Shown piece by piece: positions 16,128 to 25,297 of a DNA stretch of 35,646 nucleotides. Both the position numbers and the translations under genes were made by a program. The notes below the pieces were generated by a model. That model worked only from the letters and a program-made list of their open reading frames with translations. It did not search any database and was not told the origin of the DNA. Each line of letters opens with the position of its first letter. Positions within the stretch are counted from its first letter, which is position 1. The DNA is taken from contig CABUWD010000006.1 in assembly GCA_902495155.1 (NCBI GenBank), forward strand, positions 1 to 35,646, given 5' to 3'. The stretch comes from an uncultured Collinsella sp. (GTDB lineage: Bacteria; Actinomycetota; Coriobacteriia; Coriobacteriales; Coriobacteriaceae).

Positions 16128-16296
16128 ATTTATTTCTACCTGCGCTTTTATCTGATTGTTGTATTTGAGCTCGATTTGTCAGAAATCGGGCAAGCTTTTG
16201 GTCAGCTTCCGGTACTTACCCGCATGAACCATGGCGGTAGCCTCATCCCAAGCGCCGCGACCTCCCCGTGCGGCGCACGAGGGATAAGGAGCAGCC

Positions 16297-19200
16297 ATGT
16301 CCAACGCACCCACGCACTCTGTCCACAGCGCAATCGCAACAGGTCCGCTGCTCCTGCTCCTCTTTTTTCTGATCGGCTGTCTGGCCCCAGGGGCCGCATT
16401 CGCCGTCGACGGGAGTGATGCCCTTAATTTCCGCACCATAAGCGACGGCTGCGGCCCCTTCGGTGTCGGTAAATACGAGGCACAGGACACTTCGATTTCG
16501 TACTGCATGAATCAAGACTGCCCCGGCCCCAGCAAGCCGGGAGGGCCATGGCGTACATATAACCAGGGCTGGACATGGCTCGATGACGAATTTGCCGCCA
16601 TCGTCTGTCACGGATACCCCTCCAATACATCCTTTGGCGGCCACAATCTGTCGCCCGATCTCGCCCGTGCCGCCACCCAGATTGCCGTGTGGATGCTCAA
16701 CGGAACCACGCGCCCCGACGGCACCTATTCGTATACAAACAGCAGGGGAGTTGCCAGGAGCGGTAGGTTTTACGAAAACGCCGAGGCCGTAGCGGCTGCA
16801 CGTTGGCTCTACGACAGCGCTAAGTCCGGATCCATTAAGGCAGCCCCGCATCGAGCCAGGCGTTATCACGGCCCGGTCTCGGGCGAGGGTCGACACCAGG
16901 ACATGCTCTATGTTCTGCCCGCCGTCTCCGTATCTTTCCAAAAACAATCGTCCCAGGCTGGCATCACCGCCGGCAACGACACCTACAGACTCGGTGGCGC
17001 AACCTTCGATATCTTTGAAAACGCGGGCGATGCACGCGTCGGCACTATCCAGATGGATGAAAACGGGCGTGCACAAGCAACACTTTTGCCCAATACGGCA
17101 TATTACCTGGTCGAAACCAAAGCCCCGGCAGGCTATATCCCTCGAAGCGACCGAATAACCTTCACCACACAAAACAGCGGCGAACATGTCACTATCAACG
17201 AGCAGCCCGGCACCATCACCTTGCGTATTGCAAAAATCGATGCCGCCACGGATGCCGGCGCCCAGGTTGGAGCGTCGCTTGCGGGCGCTGAATTCACCTG
17301 CGTCTCGCAATCAACTCCCGGCTGGACTCGCACCCTTACGACCGACGAAAACGGACGGGCGATCCTCAATGACGTTCCTCTGGGCACCTTTACCATCTAC
17401 GAATCGAAAGCGCCCGAGGGCTACCTGATTTCAAACGACAGCTGGAGCTACACCGTCGGTGCCGAGCAACTCGGAGATACGAGTATCGTTGAGCTCGAAA
17501 GCCGTATTCCCAACATCCCCATCGCCTTTGACCTTGAAATCTCAAAGTTTAAGGACCATGGCGATAACGATGAGTCCGGCCTTGAGCAGCCGGCGGAAGG
17601 CGTCGTCTTTGAAGTTGTCAGCAATAGCTCCCAACAAGTCGTCGGCACGTTGACCACAAACGTTTATGGCTTTGCCTCCACCAAAGACCAGCCCGAAGCA
17701 TGGTTTGGCGCAGGCAAGCGACCTGCCGGCGCTCACGGTTCCATTCCCTACGACCGCGCGGGCTACACCGTTCGCGAGGTTGCAGAAACGGTACCAGAAG
17801 GATTTAAGCAAGCAGGGGAATGGACCATCACAGCAGAGCAGACCGCAGACGGCGCCGAGCTTCAGTACATCGTGGACAACCATGCCCTATCGACACACCT
17901 CCAAATCGTAAAGCGCGATGCTCAGACCGGCGGCACCGTACCACTTGCCGGCTTTACGTTCCAGCTGCTCGATAGCCACCACGAGCCCGTCTCGCAAACA
18001 TGTTGGTATCCGGCCCACAATGTAATGAATACCTTCACAACCGATGCAACCGGCGCCATCACGCTGCCCGAATCACTTCATCCCGGAACATACTACGTGC
18101 ACGAGGCATCGGCCAAGGAACCGTATCTGCGCGGAGAAGACCTGGAGATAACGATTCCCGCCGACAGAAATCTGACACCGGTCGCCGTCGCCTCGTTCTA
18201 TGACGACGCCGCAACCGGAAGCATCGATATCATTAAGACGGATGCTGTAGATGGGCGCACACTCGCTGGAGCCACGTTTGACATCCGCGCTGATGGCGAC
18301 ATCGTGCGAACCGACGACAGCATCGTCGCCCTGGATGGCGAAACCGTCGCCACCGTCACAACCGACGAACGGGGGCAAGCGCGAGTCGACCATCTTTCGC
18401 TGGGATGCGGTACCGCTACCTACGAGGTCGTCGAAACACAAGCGCCCGAAGGCTACCTGCTCAACCCGACCCCACATACTGTGAAGTTGTCGTACGCTGA
18501 CCAGCAAACGCCCGTGATCGAAGTGCGCCTTGACGTTTCCAACGACTACACCAAGATCGATGTCTCCAAAGTCGACGCGTGCGGAGGTCAGGAAGTGACA
18601 GGCGCCGAGCTTGTCCTCTGCGACTCCAATGGCAACGAAATCGATTCTTGGACTTCATCCGGCAAACCGCACCGCATTGAGCACCTTTCACCCGGCATCT
18701 ACACCCTGCGCGAAACGATGTCTCCGCGTACCTACGACCTCGCCGAGGAGATAACGTTTGAAGTAAAGGCCACGGGAGAAGTTCAAACCATAGACATGAA
18801 GGATACCCCCATCGAGATCAGGGGAAGCGTCGATAAGCGCCAAGAGATTGCACAGCCAGTCGTAAGCAAACTCGTTGCCAACGGTGACGGAAAAAACCGA
18901 GCCAAAGCACGGGCCAACACGCAAGGAGCCTTCTCCTATACCATCGACGCCAAAAACGAGTCGAGCACCTGGGTCGACGAGTTGACCATCACCGACGACC
19001 TTGAGTGCGCCAAAGATGGCGCAGCGAAACTCGTTGCCGTTGAAACCCCTATTGCGGTCGGTGATCTAAACGGGCTGTGCAACGTGTGGTATCGAACGTC
19101 TCCGGCAGGAACAAGCGATACGGGCAGGCAGCTCAATGCAACGCTTGACGACGGGCACCACAATCCTTGGCTCGAAACGGAAGAGGTTGCAAAGCTGCTG

Positions 19201-19728
19201 GGCGACGATGTGCGTCTCGTCGATTACGACGAGTGGCACCTATGGAAAGCAGATATCCCGACGGACAAGTCCGTCACGCTCGATACGAAAGAGATTGATC
19301 TTACAGACGACGCCGTCATCACGGGCATCCGTTTTGAATACGGTGCGGTAGCCGCCGACTTTACAACCAGAAGCGAGGCGGACTCTTGGACCCGGGATGA
19401 CCTTAAAGACGAACACGACGATCTTGACGATGCCAAGGCGGCCCTTAACTCGGATGCCCGAGGCGCAGTCGTGCATATGCAGGCAACGTCGTCCTATACG
19501 CCCCAAACCGCACTTGCCAACAGCGCGCGCGTCGATCTTTGCCGCAACGGCGGTGGCGATAAACTCGAGGCGCATGATGAGGACCGCGTCATCCAACGAT
19601 GCGCCCTGCCTCAGAACCTGCCGGCAACGGGATCTGCTACCGTCGCCGCATGCATCACCGCACTCCTGACCTCGGGCACGGCAGCCATATGGTTCGCTCG
19701 CCTTAGGTCAGCCTCAAAGAAGCGCTAG
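16297..19728 (+). CDS. LPxTG surface adhesin with thioester domain and SpaA-type repeats
   Basis: 1143 residues. Signal peptide (about 1-36, cleaving after AFA). Then a TQXA-type thioester domain with Cys70 in ISYCMNQ and Gln128 in AATQIAVW, the pair known to form an internal thioester able to bond covalently to host amines. About six SpaA/prealbumin-like domains follow (about 210-835), each with a GA-F or GF-F core and most with a Glu of the VETKAPAGY type (VETKAPAGY, YESKAPEGY, REVAETVPEGF, HEASAKEPY, VETQAPEGY, RETMSPRTY). A further beta-rich domain (about 850-1095), sorting signal LPATG (1108-1112), hydrophobic segment and basic tail end the protein. It should be cell-wall anchored by sortase. 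No sortase or pilin gene is adjacent. AAGGAG precedes the ATG. Confidence 0.93.
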   Translation: MSNAPTHSVHSAIATGPLLLLLFFLIGCLAPGAAFAVDGSDALNFRTISDGCGPFGVGKYEAQDTSISYCMNQDCPGPSKPGGPWRTYNQGWTWLDDEFAAIVCHGYPSNTSFGGHNLSPDLARAATQIAVWMLNGTTRPDGTYSYTNSRGVARSGRFYENAEAVAAARWLYDSAKSGSIKAAPHRARRYHGPVSGEGRHQDMLYVLPAVSVSFQKQSSQAGITAGNDTYRLGGATFDIFENAGDARVGTIQMDENGRAQATLLPNTAYYLVETKAPAGYIPRSDRITFTTQNSGEHVTINEQPGTITLRIAKIDAATDAGAQVGASLAGAEFTCVSQSTPGWTRTLTTDENGRAILNDVPLGTFTIYESKAPEGYLISNDSWSYTVGAEQLGDTSIVELESRIPNIPIAFDLEISKFKDHGDNDESGLEQPAEGVVFEVVSNSSQQVVGTLTTNVYGFASTKDQPEAWFGAGKRPAGAHGSIPYDRAGYTVREVAETVPEGFKQAGEWTITAEQTADGAELQYIVDNHALSTHLQIVKRDAQTGGTVPLAGFTFQLLDSHHEPVSQTCWYPAHNVMNTFTTDATGAITLPESLHPGTYYVHEASAKEPYLRGEDLEITIPADRNLTPVAVASFYDDAATGSIDIIKTDAVDGRTLAGATFDIRADGDIVRTDDSIVALDGETVATVTTDERGQARVDHLSLGCGTATYEVVETQAPEGYLLNPTPHTVKLSYADQQTPVIEVRLDVSNDYTKIDVSKVDACGGQEVTGAELVLCDSNGNEIDSWTSSGKPHRIEHLSPGIYTLRETMSPRTYDLAEEITFEVKATGEVQTIDMKDTPIEIRGSVDKRQEIAQPVVSKLVANGDGKNRAKARANTQGAFSYTIDAKNESSTWVDELTITDDLECAKDGAAKLVAVETPIAVGDLNGLCNVWYRTSPAGTSDTGRQLNATLDDGHHNPWLETEEVAKLLGDDVRLVDYDEWHLWKADIPTDKSVTLDTKEIDLTDDAVITGIRFEYGAVAADFTTRSEADSWTRDDLKDEHDDLDDAKAALNSDARGAVVHMQATSSYTPQTALANSARVDLCRNGGGDKLEAHDEDRVIQRCALPQNLPATGSATVAACITALLTSGTAAIWFARLRSASKKR

Positions 19729-19735
19729 CACGATG

Positions 19736-19770
19736 AAAAAGCGGGCGAGCCAGTCTCCCGGCTCGCCCGC
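19736..19770 (-). terminator. Terminator between convergent genes
   Basis: An 11-bp GC stem (GCGGGCGAGCC with GGCTCGCCCGC) with five T on the minus strand closes the small membrane protein operon. It lies just after the adhesin stop codon and may also slow plus-strand transcription, although its plus-strand T-tract is poor. Confidence 0.85.
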
Positions 19771-19793
19771 CTTGGGCATAAACGATGAATCGG

Positions 19794-20012
19794 CTATTCA
19801 GCAGATGACGAACCGCCATCGATGGCTGCCTGATCGGACTCGGAAATACCGTCAGCACCCAAACTTTGCTCTTGCTCCACCTCTTCGTTCATTGTTGTCT
19901 CGGGCGTCGAGCCCTTAACGCCAACGACATACGCGGCCCCAAAACCCAATGCGACAGCGATCAGGGTCAAAATCAGATAGATGGGCCAATGGCGCTTGAT
20001 GTACGAAAACAC
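19794..20012 (-). CDS. Small single-TM membrane protein
   Basis: 72 residues: a short basic N-terminus, one membrane segment (about 10-31, IYLILTLIAVALGFGAAYVVGV), then an acidic Ser/Glu-rich tail with no motif. It starts at GTG five bases after AAGGAG and 22 bases past the stop of the large M28-like gene, so it is in the same operon. I do not recognise the family. It may be a partner of the upstream membrane protein; that is inferred only from position. Confidence 0.75.
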   Translation of the reverse strand: MFSYIKRHWPIYLILTLIAVALGFGAAYVVGVKGSTPETTMNEEVEQEQSLGADGISESDQAAIDGGSSSAE

Positions 20013-20034
20013 GCTGACTCCTTAGCGGGTCTGT

Positions 20035-23000
20035 CTACGAACGACGAATGACCTCGGTCACGACCTCGGACACCGTAGCGATATTGGTCGGATTGACGTT
20101 GTACGGCAGGTCATCCTCGGTGCGAGCGCAGGCAAGACGCGGACCGTCCACACCGGCGATCGTAAGGGCGCGACGGCTCGCCTCGAGCGCTGCGGATGCA
20201 TCGGTTTTTGCATAGGGCATCTCGAACGCACCACAATCGACGTGGAACGACTTGCACACCTTGCTGACAAGATTCATGATGCGGCGATCGCCCTTAAACA
20301 GCTGCTGCTCGCCCTCGACCGTCACCACCGAAAGCCTGCCGGCACCGATAGACTCGAGGTTGATGAAGAACACGCCGCGGAGCTTGTCACGATGCGAGGC
20401 CAAAAACGCCCTCATGCCGGCGCCGTCGCAATCGGACGCGCCCGTTGCGACGAACCAGATATCGTGGCCGAGCAGCTCATCGTCACCCATGGAGGCAACA
20501 GCCGAGAGCATATCCTCGGCAGAAGCACCATCGGAAGAGGTGGCGCCGCCCTTCCAACCGTCGTCGTCATCCTCGAAGTTATCCCACGAGCCAATGCCGC
20601 GGCCAGACTTCTTGGCATCGTAATCGTCCTCGACGCCCAGCCAGTCGCTCATGCTGTCCTGCTCGTTCTTCTTTTTGCGACCGAACAAGCCACCCAGGCC
20701 ACGCTTCTGCGGCTTGGCGCCCGTCGAAGCAGGAGCCGAGATGGTCTCGAGCGGCTGTGCGCCCGAGGAGATGGGCATGGGGGTCGCAACCGGTGCCGAT
20801 GTGGGCTCGGGCCCCTGCGCCGTCGCAAAGGGATCATTTGTCTGTGCCGAAGGATCGGGAAGATCGAACAGCGACGTGCGGGACGCGACGTTGGCCTGTT
20901 GCATCGAAGGCAGCGACGGATCGGGGACCGAGGCCAGCGGCGACGAAGAGGGCGCAGGCGCGGAGGCCGGATCGGGGATATTCATATGCTGGCGCGCAGG
21001 CACCTGAGACGAAATCTGCGCCATGAGGGAGTCAACTGTCTCGTCCTGCGTGGGAGCGACATTGGCCACCGTGGCACCGGGGTCGCTCGGCGCGGGCATG
21101 GTAAAGATCTGCGTAGAATAAGGCCTGGACTCATCCGTCTTGGGAGCCTCGTCAATCGCAGGGGACTCCTGCTTCATAGCAGGAGCCTCGACCTGCTCGG
21201 GTGCGCTGGCCTCAACGGAATCGGCCTCGTCAACAACCGAATCATCGGCGACGTCCTGGGCATCATCGGAGATGGGAAGGGGCTCGGCAATTGCGGTGCC
21301 CTGCTTCTCAAACGTCATCGTGGCATCGAATGACATGGTGCCATCGACCGGCTGCTGCGCCTCGAAGGACGTCGTAGCCTCGGCAACGTCAGCGGATGTC
21401 GGCTGCGGAGCCTCGAAGGACGTCGTGGCGCCGGCAACATCGACAGGCTCCGGCTGCTCGGCCTCGCTCTGCTCGAACTCCTGTGCCGCACGCTCACGCT
21501 CGGCCTCGGCGGCCTGCTGCTGGGCGATGGCCTCCCGCTCGGCGGCCTCGCGGGCAGCGGCACGCTTTTCCTCAAAGTCGTCGACGAACTTCTTGCCCTT
21601 CGCAAAGGCGCCCTTAAAGAAGCTAGAAGCGCTGGCACCAATCGAGGAGAACGCAGAAGCGATATCGGCATGGGGCGTTGTCGAGGGAAGCTCGGCCGAG
21701 AAATCGGTGTCACTCTCATAGGACACGCGCTGCGGATACTCGTCATAGTCTTCGTCGGCGGTCTCGTCTTCAACCTGTGCCGGAGCGGCAGGCGCCAGAA
21801 TATCCAGACCAGCTGCAGAATCGAGCACGGGTTTATCGTCAGGATCCGCGGAAGCAACAGGGGCAGCGACCGGCTCGGCGGGAGCAACAGCCGTATTGGC
21901 CGCGGGCGCAGGCTCCTGTGCAACGGGAGCAGGCTCCGGCTCAAACGTCGGCTCCTCGCCCTCTTCGTAATCGAGCGTGCAGGACTCGGGAAGCATGCCG
22001 AGCGCGCGGATGGCATCCGAACCAAAGCGGATATTGCCGGCGGCATTGCGATAGAGCTTGGGCTCGGGCTCGGCGGCTTCGACCGCCGCAGGCTCCTCCG
22101 CCGGCTCGGCGGCAGACTGTTCCTCGGTGGACACTTCGGCCTGGGCAGTCTGGTCTTGAGCCTCGGGCGCGATAACGCCGATCAGCGTCTCGTCGGCAGA
22201 GGCACCCTCAAAACCATCGATCTGTCCATCAAAAGCCTCGTGCTGCTCGGGTACATCGACAGGCGCCACCGGCTGGCCAAACTCATCCTCGTCGTAGGAA
22301 GGCTCCTCATATTCAATGGTGTTACCGTAGTCGTTTTGCTGCTGGGCCGCGGCATACTCGGCCGCCGCGCGCGCCATTTCCTCGGCGCGACGCTTCTGCT
22401 CGCCAAAATAGGTATCGAACGGAATGTCATCGGGGAACTCGTTTTCGCCCTGATAGGGGGCGACGTTGTCCATGACACCGAGCATGGCGGCAACAGAGGA
22501 CTTGTTGCACACCGCGCCAGACGTGTAGGGAAGCACAAAACGGTTGGAGATGATATTGGCGGCGTTAGCCAGTGCCACAAGGGAGGCCAGAATCGCGACA
22601 ACCCACAGCAGCACCTTGAGCACGCCGGGAAGCGGCAGGATACGCAGAATGGCGACAGCCGCGGGCGCGATCGTGGCGACAGGCAGGAGCTTGGCGATGA
22701 GCGCGCGATACGGAGCGTAGGGCTCGCGAGCAAGGAGCTCGGCACGGGGAGAGTCGTAGTGTGCGACAACGACCACCGGGCGGTTGCGCGGAGACGCAAG
22801 CGGGCCCGAGGCCTTGTGATAGGCGATGACATTTTGGCTCACACCGGTCTTTCCCAGGCGCGAAACCACGGGATGCCCCGTGCGCTCGAGCACGTAGAGC
22901 ACGGCACCGACAATGGACAGCAGGGTGCCGACCAAGCCGATACCGCCGCCGATGCCCATCAGCAGGGCGCCGGCAAACGCCAGAATACCGGTAACGGCAA

Positions 23001-23172
23001 ACGCCAACCTGCTGGGCGCGGGAGCATTAAATTCCTGCACCTCGGGGTCAAAGCCGTGGTTGCGGAAAATCTGAGCGATATCCTCGGCAGCCAGGCGCTC
23101 TTCTTCACTGCACGCCGGCGTAATGCCGGTGTTCTGCAGCAGGTGGTTAATATAGTTCTGGGTGTTCGCCAT
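20035..23172 (-). CDS. M28-peptidase-like membrane protein split by a long low-complexity insert
   Basis: 1045 residues. The N-terminal M28-like half has two membrane hairpins (about 57-93 and 161-205), the motif VVVVAHYDSPR (His138, Asp140) and GAVCNKSSVAAMLGV (219-233). About 650 Pro/Ala/Glu-rich, probably disordered residues follow. The second half of the peptidase fold resumes near 897 (IWFVATGASDCDGAGMRAF, FFINLESIG, YAKTDASAALEASRRA). Compared by eye with M28 motifs, the bridging Asp reads Cys222, the catalytic Glu-Glu reads Ser913-Asp914 and the last His reads Ala992, so it may be inactive. The start at ATG 23172 has a GGAG site; the longer frame to 23322 lacks one. It is divergent from the WYL genes. 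The function is unknown. Confidence 0.8.
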   Translation of the reverse strand: MANTQNYINHLLQNTGITPACSEEERLAAEDIAQIFRNHGFDPEVQEFNAPAPSRLAFAVTGILAFAGALLMGIGGGIGLVGTLLSIVGAVLYVLERTGHPVVSRLGKTGVSQNVIAYHKASGPLASPRNRPVVVVAHYDSPRAELLAREPYAPYRALIAKLLPVATIAPAAVAILRILPLPGVLKVLLWVVAILASLVALANAANIISNRFVLPYTSGAVCNKSSVAAMLGVMDNVAPYQGENEFPDDIPFDTYFGEQKRRAEEMARAAAEYAAAQQQNDYGNTIEYEEPSYDEDEFGQPVAPVDVPEQHEAFDGQIDGFEGASADETLIGVIAPEAQDQTAQAEVSTEEQSAAEPAEEPAAVEAAEPEPKLYRNAAGNIRFGSDAIRALGMLPESCTLDYEEGEEPTFEPEPAPVAQEPAPAANTAVAPAEPVAAPVASADPDDKPVLDSAAGLDILAPAAPAQVEDETADEDYDEYPQRVSYESDTDFSAELPSTTPHADIASAFSSIGASASSFFKGAFAKGKKFVDDFEEKRAAAREAAEREAIAQQQAAEAERERAAQEFEQSEAEQPEPVDVAGATTSFEAPQPTSADVAEATTSFEAQQPVDGTMSFDATMTFEKQGTAIAEPLPISDDAQDVADDSVVDEADSVEASAPEQVEAPAMKQESPAIDEAPKTDESRPYSTQIFTMPAPSDPGATVANVAPTQDETVDSLMAQISSQVPARQHMNIPDPASAPAPSSSPLASVPDPSLPSMQQANVASRTSLFDLPDPSAQTNDPFATAQGPEPTSAPVATPMPISSGAQPLETISAPASTGAKPQKRGLGGLFGRKKKNEQDSMSDWLGVEDDYDAKKSGRGIGSWDNFEDDDDGWKGGATSSDGASAEDMLSAVASMGDDELLGHDIWFVATGASDCDGAGMRAFLASHRDKLRGVFFINLESIGAGRLSVVTVEGEQQLFKGDRRIMNLVSKVCKSFHVDCGAFEMPYAKTDASAALEASRRALTIAGVDGPRLACARTEDDLPYNVNPTNIATVSEVVTEVIRRS
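21340..21441 (-). repeat. Tandem 51-bp in-frame repeat within the low-complexity insert
   Basis: Two 17-residue units (DVAGATTSFEAPQPTSA and DVAEATTSFEAQQPVDG) lie head to tail, with a third degenerate echo (TMSFDATMTFE) after them. This fits growth of the insert by local duplication. Confidence 0.8.
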
Positions 23173-23370
23173 GTGCGCTCCACATCCATAATCCGACAAA
23201 TAGGCCCAATGCATGCACATTAGAACCGTATATAGTCGAAAGTATACCCCGAGCGAGCGCAAACGACCGAATTCGGGCCATCTTAACGCCGCGAGCGGAC
23301 AAGGATATAGCCTAATCTCCATATCGGACTAAAATCATGGCATCAAACGACCTTCTCATGCGAGGATTCT

Positions 23371-24393
23371 ATGACGGCAAGCGACGCGACCGCGACAATT
23401 AAAAAGGGGGCACCCGAGCCCGGGTTCGATAAAACGGCTCAGCGCATCCTCAACCTTTTCTTTGTACTCAACAGTTCTCCCGAACCGCTGACGACCGAGC
23501 AAATCGTCCTGGATTCCGATTTGGGATACGGCTCGGGCAATATCGACTCAGACAAGCGCAAGTTCCGCCGCGATCGCGACAAGCTGCTCGAACGCGGCAT
23601 CGTTATCAGGGAGGTTCGTGCTGCCGGAGCGCAGGAAACCGAGGAGAGCGCGTGGACGATCGACCGCGAGCACACGTTTGCCGCGGGCGGTCTCATCACC
23701 GCAGACGATGCCGACATCCTGCTCAATGCCATCGATCAGACACTCGCGGCAGGCTCATCCACCTTTGCCGCGCCTCTTGCCGACATTCGCTCCAAGATTG
23801 CCTACCTCACCGGCATGTCGACGACAGGAGAGGCACCGATCCGCCGCTCTCCCGCCGTCGATGCGGTATGGAGTGCTTTTGCCGAGCGTTGCGCGCTGCG
23901 CTTTTTGTACCAAAACGGACGCGGCGAGCAACGCGAACGGACCGTTTGCGTCTACGGCATGTTCGAGCGCGAGGGTGCGGCATACTTCTGCGGCCTCGAC
24001 AATGCCACCGACAATATCAGGACATTCCGCTGCGACCGCATCATTCGCGCCTGGAGACCTTCGAAGGCCTACGCCATCCCTGCGGATTTCAACCTCAACG
24101 ATTACTTATTCTTTGAGTTTGATTTTGCCGACCGCCCACCCGTTGCGGCTACGTTCTCGTTCGCGCGTGAAGCGCAGGCCGATATGATCAGCGGTCTCAC
24201 ACGCGGACGAGGCGAACTCACGCGCACCGAAGCAGAGTGGACCTGGACCGTTGACGTGCGCGACTTTGAAGCCGCAGCCTCGTTTTGCATGGCCCATGCC
24301 ATGGATGGCATGAGGCCCATCGCCCCCGATGCTCTCAAGCAGGCGTGGAATCGCCTCATCGAAAGGACGGTGCACGAGCATGCCCGTGCGTAA
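23371..24393 (+). CDS. WYL-domain transcriptional regulator (first of pair)
   Basis: 340 residues. An N-terminal winged helix (FDKTAQRILNLFFVLNSSPEPLTTEQIV) is followed by the YafY/PafBC-type linker and a WYL domain (about 160-250) with RFLYQNGRGEQRERTVCVYGMFEREGAAYFCGL and the Arg-rich FRCDRIIRAW, then the C-terminal extension. In actinobacteria the paired WYL regulators PafB and PafC act together in the DNA-damage response, with the WYL domain sensing single-stranded DNA. A weak GAGGA site precedes the ATG. The end overlaps the second WYL gene by 14 bases, so the two should be made together and may dimerise. Confidence 0.88.
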   Translation: MTASDATATIKKGAPEPGFDKTAQRILNLFFVLNSSPEPLTTEQIVLDSDLGYGSGNIDSDKRKFRRDRDKLLERGIVIREVRAAGAQETEESAWTIDREHTFAAGGLITADDADILLNAIDQTLAAGSSTFAAPLADIRSKIAYLTGMSTTGEAPIRRSPAVDAVWSAFAERCALRFLYQNGRGEQRERTVCVYGMFEREGAAYFCGLDNATDNIRTFRCDRIIRAWRPSKAYAIPADFNLNDYLFFEFDFADRPPVAATFSFAREAQADMISGLTRGRGELTRTEAEWTWTVDVRDFEAAASFCMAHAMDGMRPIAPDALKQAWNRLIERTVHEHARA

Positions 24394-25297
24394 ACTCACC
24401 AGCGAGCAAAGACTCTCGCGCGCCATCGACATCATGGAGGCCCTCTACGCCGCCGGCGAGAATGGCATGACACGAGACGAGCTTTGTGGCCGCTTTGATA
24501 TCACGGGGGCGTCGCTCGACGAGATTCTCGAGATCGTCTCGACGCTTGCGGACCGAGAATCGGGCGCACGCATTATCTGCGAACGCCGCGGCGAGTGCAT
24601 GGTCCTCACCGGTGACGCGGGGCGTGTGCTACCGCTGCGTCTGAGTGCCGCCGAAGGCGCTGTGCTCAACCATGAACTTGAATCATTGGGGATCGAACCC
24701 CAAGCGGCGGCTCGAATACGGCACGCCCTTCTTCCCGAAGAGCTCGGCTACAACCAGCGCGTCTTTGACACCGTCTCCCACGGATCGCACTGGCAGCAGC
24801 TGAGCTGCGCCATTCGGGACGGCGTTCGCTGCCGCATCTCGTATCGCTCGATGGATGACACACAAGCGCGCGAGCGTTTGGTCGACCCCTTGCGCATCAC
24901 AACAAACGGCGATCAAACGTATCTGATTGCCTGGGATGTCGCGGTCGATGAACAGCGTACCTATCGTATGGATAAAATCGAGGGCTTGGTCTTGACCGAC
25001 GACTCCGTCGTGCGCCACGCACCGGAGCCCGCGACCCTCCACGACTCCCTCGCCCAGGCGGAGCGGAGCGCGGAGCTTCTCATGCCGCGCGCCTTGGCGG
25101 AGCGCCTAGACTGGCCCGGCATTATGTCGATTGAACCCAATGGGGCGGACAGCTCAACAGTGAATGTGCGCTACGGCTCCGAGCGCTGGCTGTTAAGCCA
25201 GGTAATCGCAGCGGGCGGGGCCATCCGCATCCTGGATGACCCCGCCCTGTCAGAGCGTCTGTGCGATATGGCAAAATCCCTCGTCTGTCCGCTTTAG
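24380..25297 (+). CDS. WYL-domain transcriptional regulator (second of pair)
   Basis: 305 residues from the ATG at 24380. The N-terminal helix-turn-helix (TSEQRLSRAIDIMEALYAAGENGMTRDELCGRF) precedes a WYL domain (VRCRISYRSMDDTQARERLVDPLRITTNGDQTYLIAWDV, then RTYRMDKIEGL) and a WCX-type C-terminus. The start I use overlaps the first WYL gene by 14 bases; an in-frame extension to 24329 adds residues from inside that gene and is not needed. Its stop codon overlaps that of the convergent helicase gene by 4 bases. Confidence 0.88.
   Translation: MPVRKLTSEQRLSRAIDIMEALYAAGENGMTRDELCGRFDITGASLDEILEIVSTLADRESGARIICERRGECMVLTGDAGRVLPLRLSAAEGAVLNHELESLGIEPQAAARIRHALLPEELGYNQRVFDTVSHGSHWQQLSCAIRDGVRCRISYRSMDDTQARERLVDPLRITTNGDQTYLIAWDVAVDEQRTYRMDKIEGLVLTDDSVVRHAPEPATLHDSLAQAERSAELLMPRALAERLDWPGIMSIEPNGADSSTVNVRYGSERWLLSQVIAAGGAIRILDDPALSERLCDMAKSLVCPL

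Larger units (their letters stand above)
15996..16296. other. Intergenic region between aldolase and adhesin
   Basis: 301 bases. It holds two plus-strand terminators, an AT-rich segment (16044-16100) with an imperfect AT hairpin, and a GC-rich hairpin (GCGCCGC at 16252-16258 with GCGGCGC at 16270-16276) ending about ten bases before the adhesin Shine-Dalgarno AAGGAG. No riboswitch class could be matched by eye, and no protein gene is supported. Confidence 0.7.

Noticed and set aside
16160..16296. Possible c-di-GMP-I riboswitch before the adhesin
   Set aside because: The GGGCAA and GGTAGC fragments suggested it, but the conserved core order and stems could not be fitted.
21670..23223. Plus-strand ORF (517 codons) opposite the M28-like gene
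   Set aside because: Gly/Arg-rich low-complexity translation of a Pro/Ala/Glu-biased gene read backwards; no start signal.
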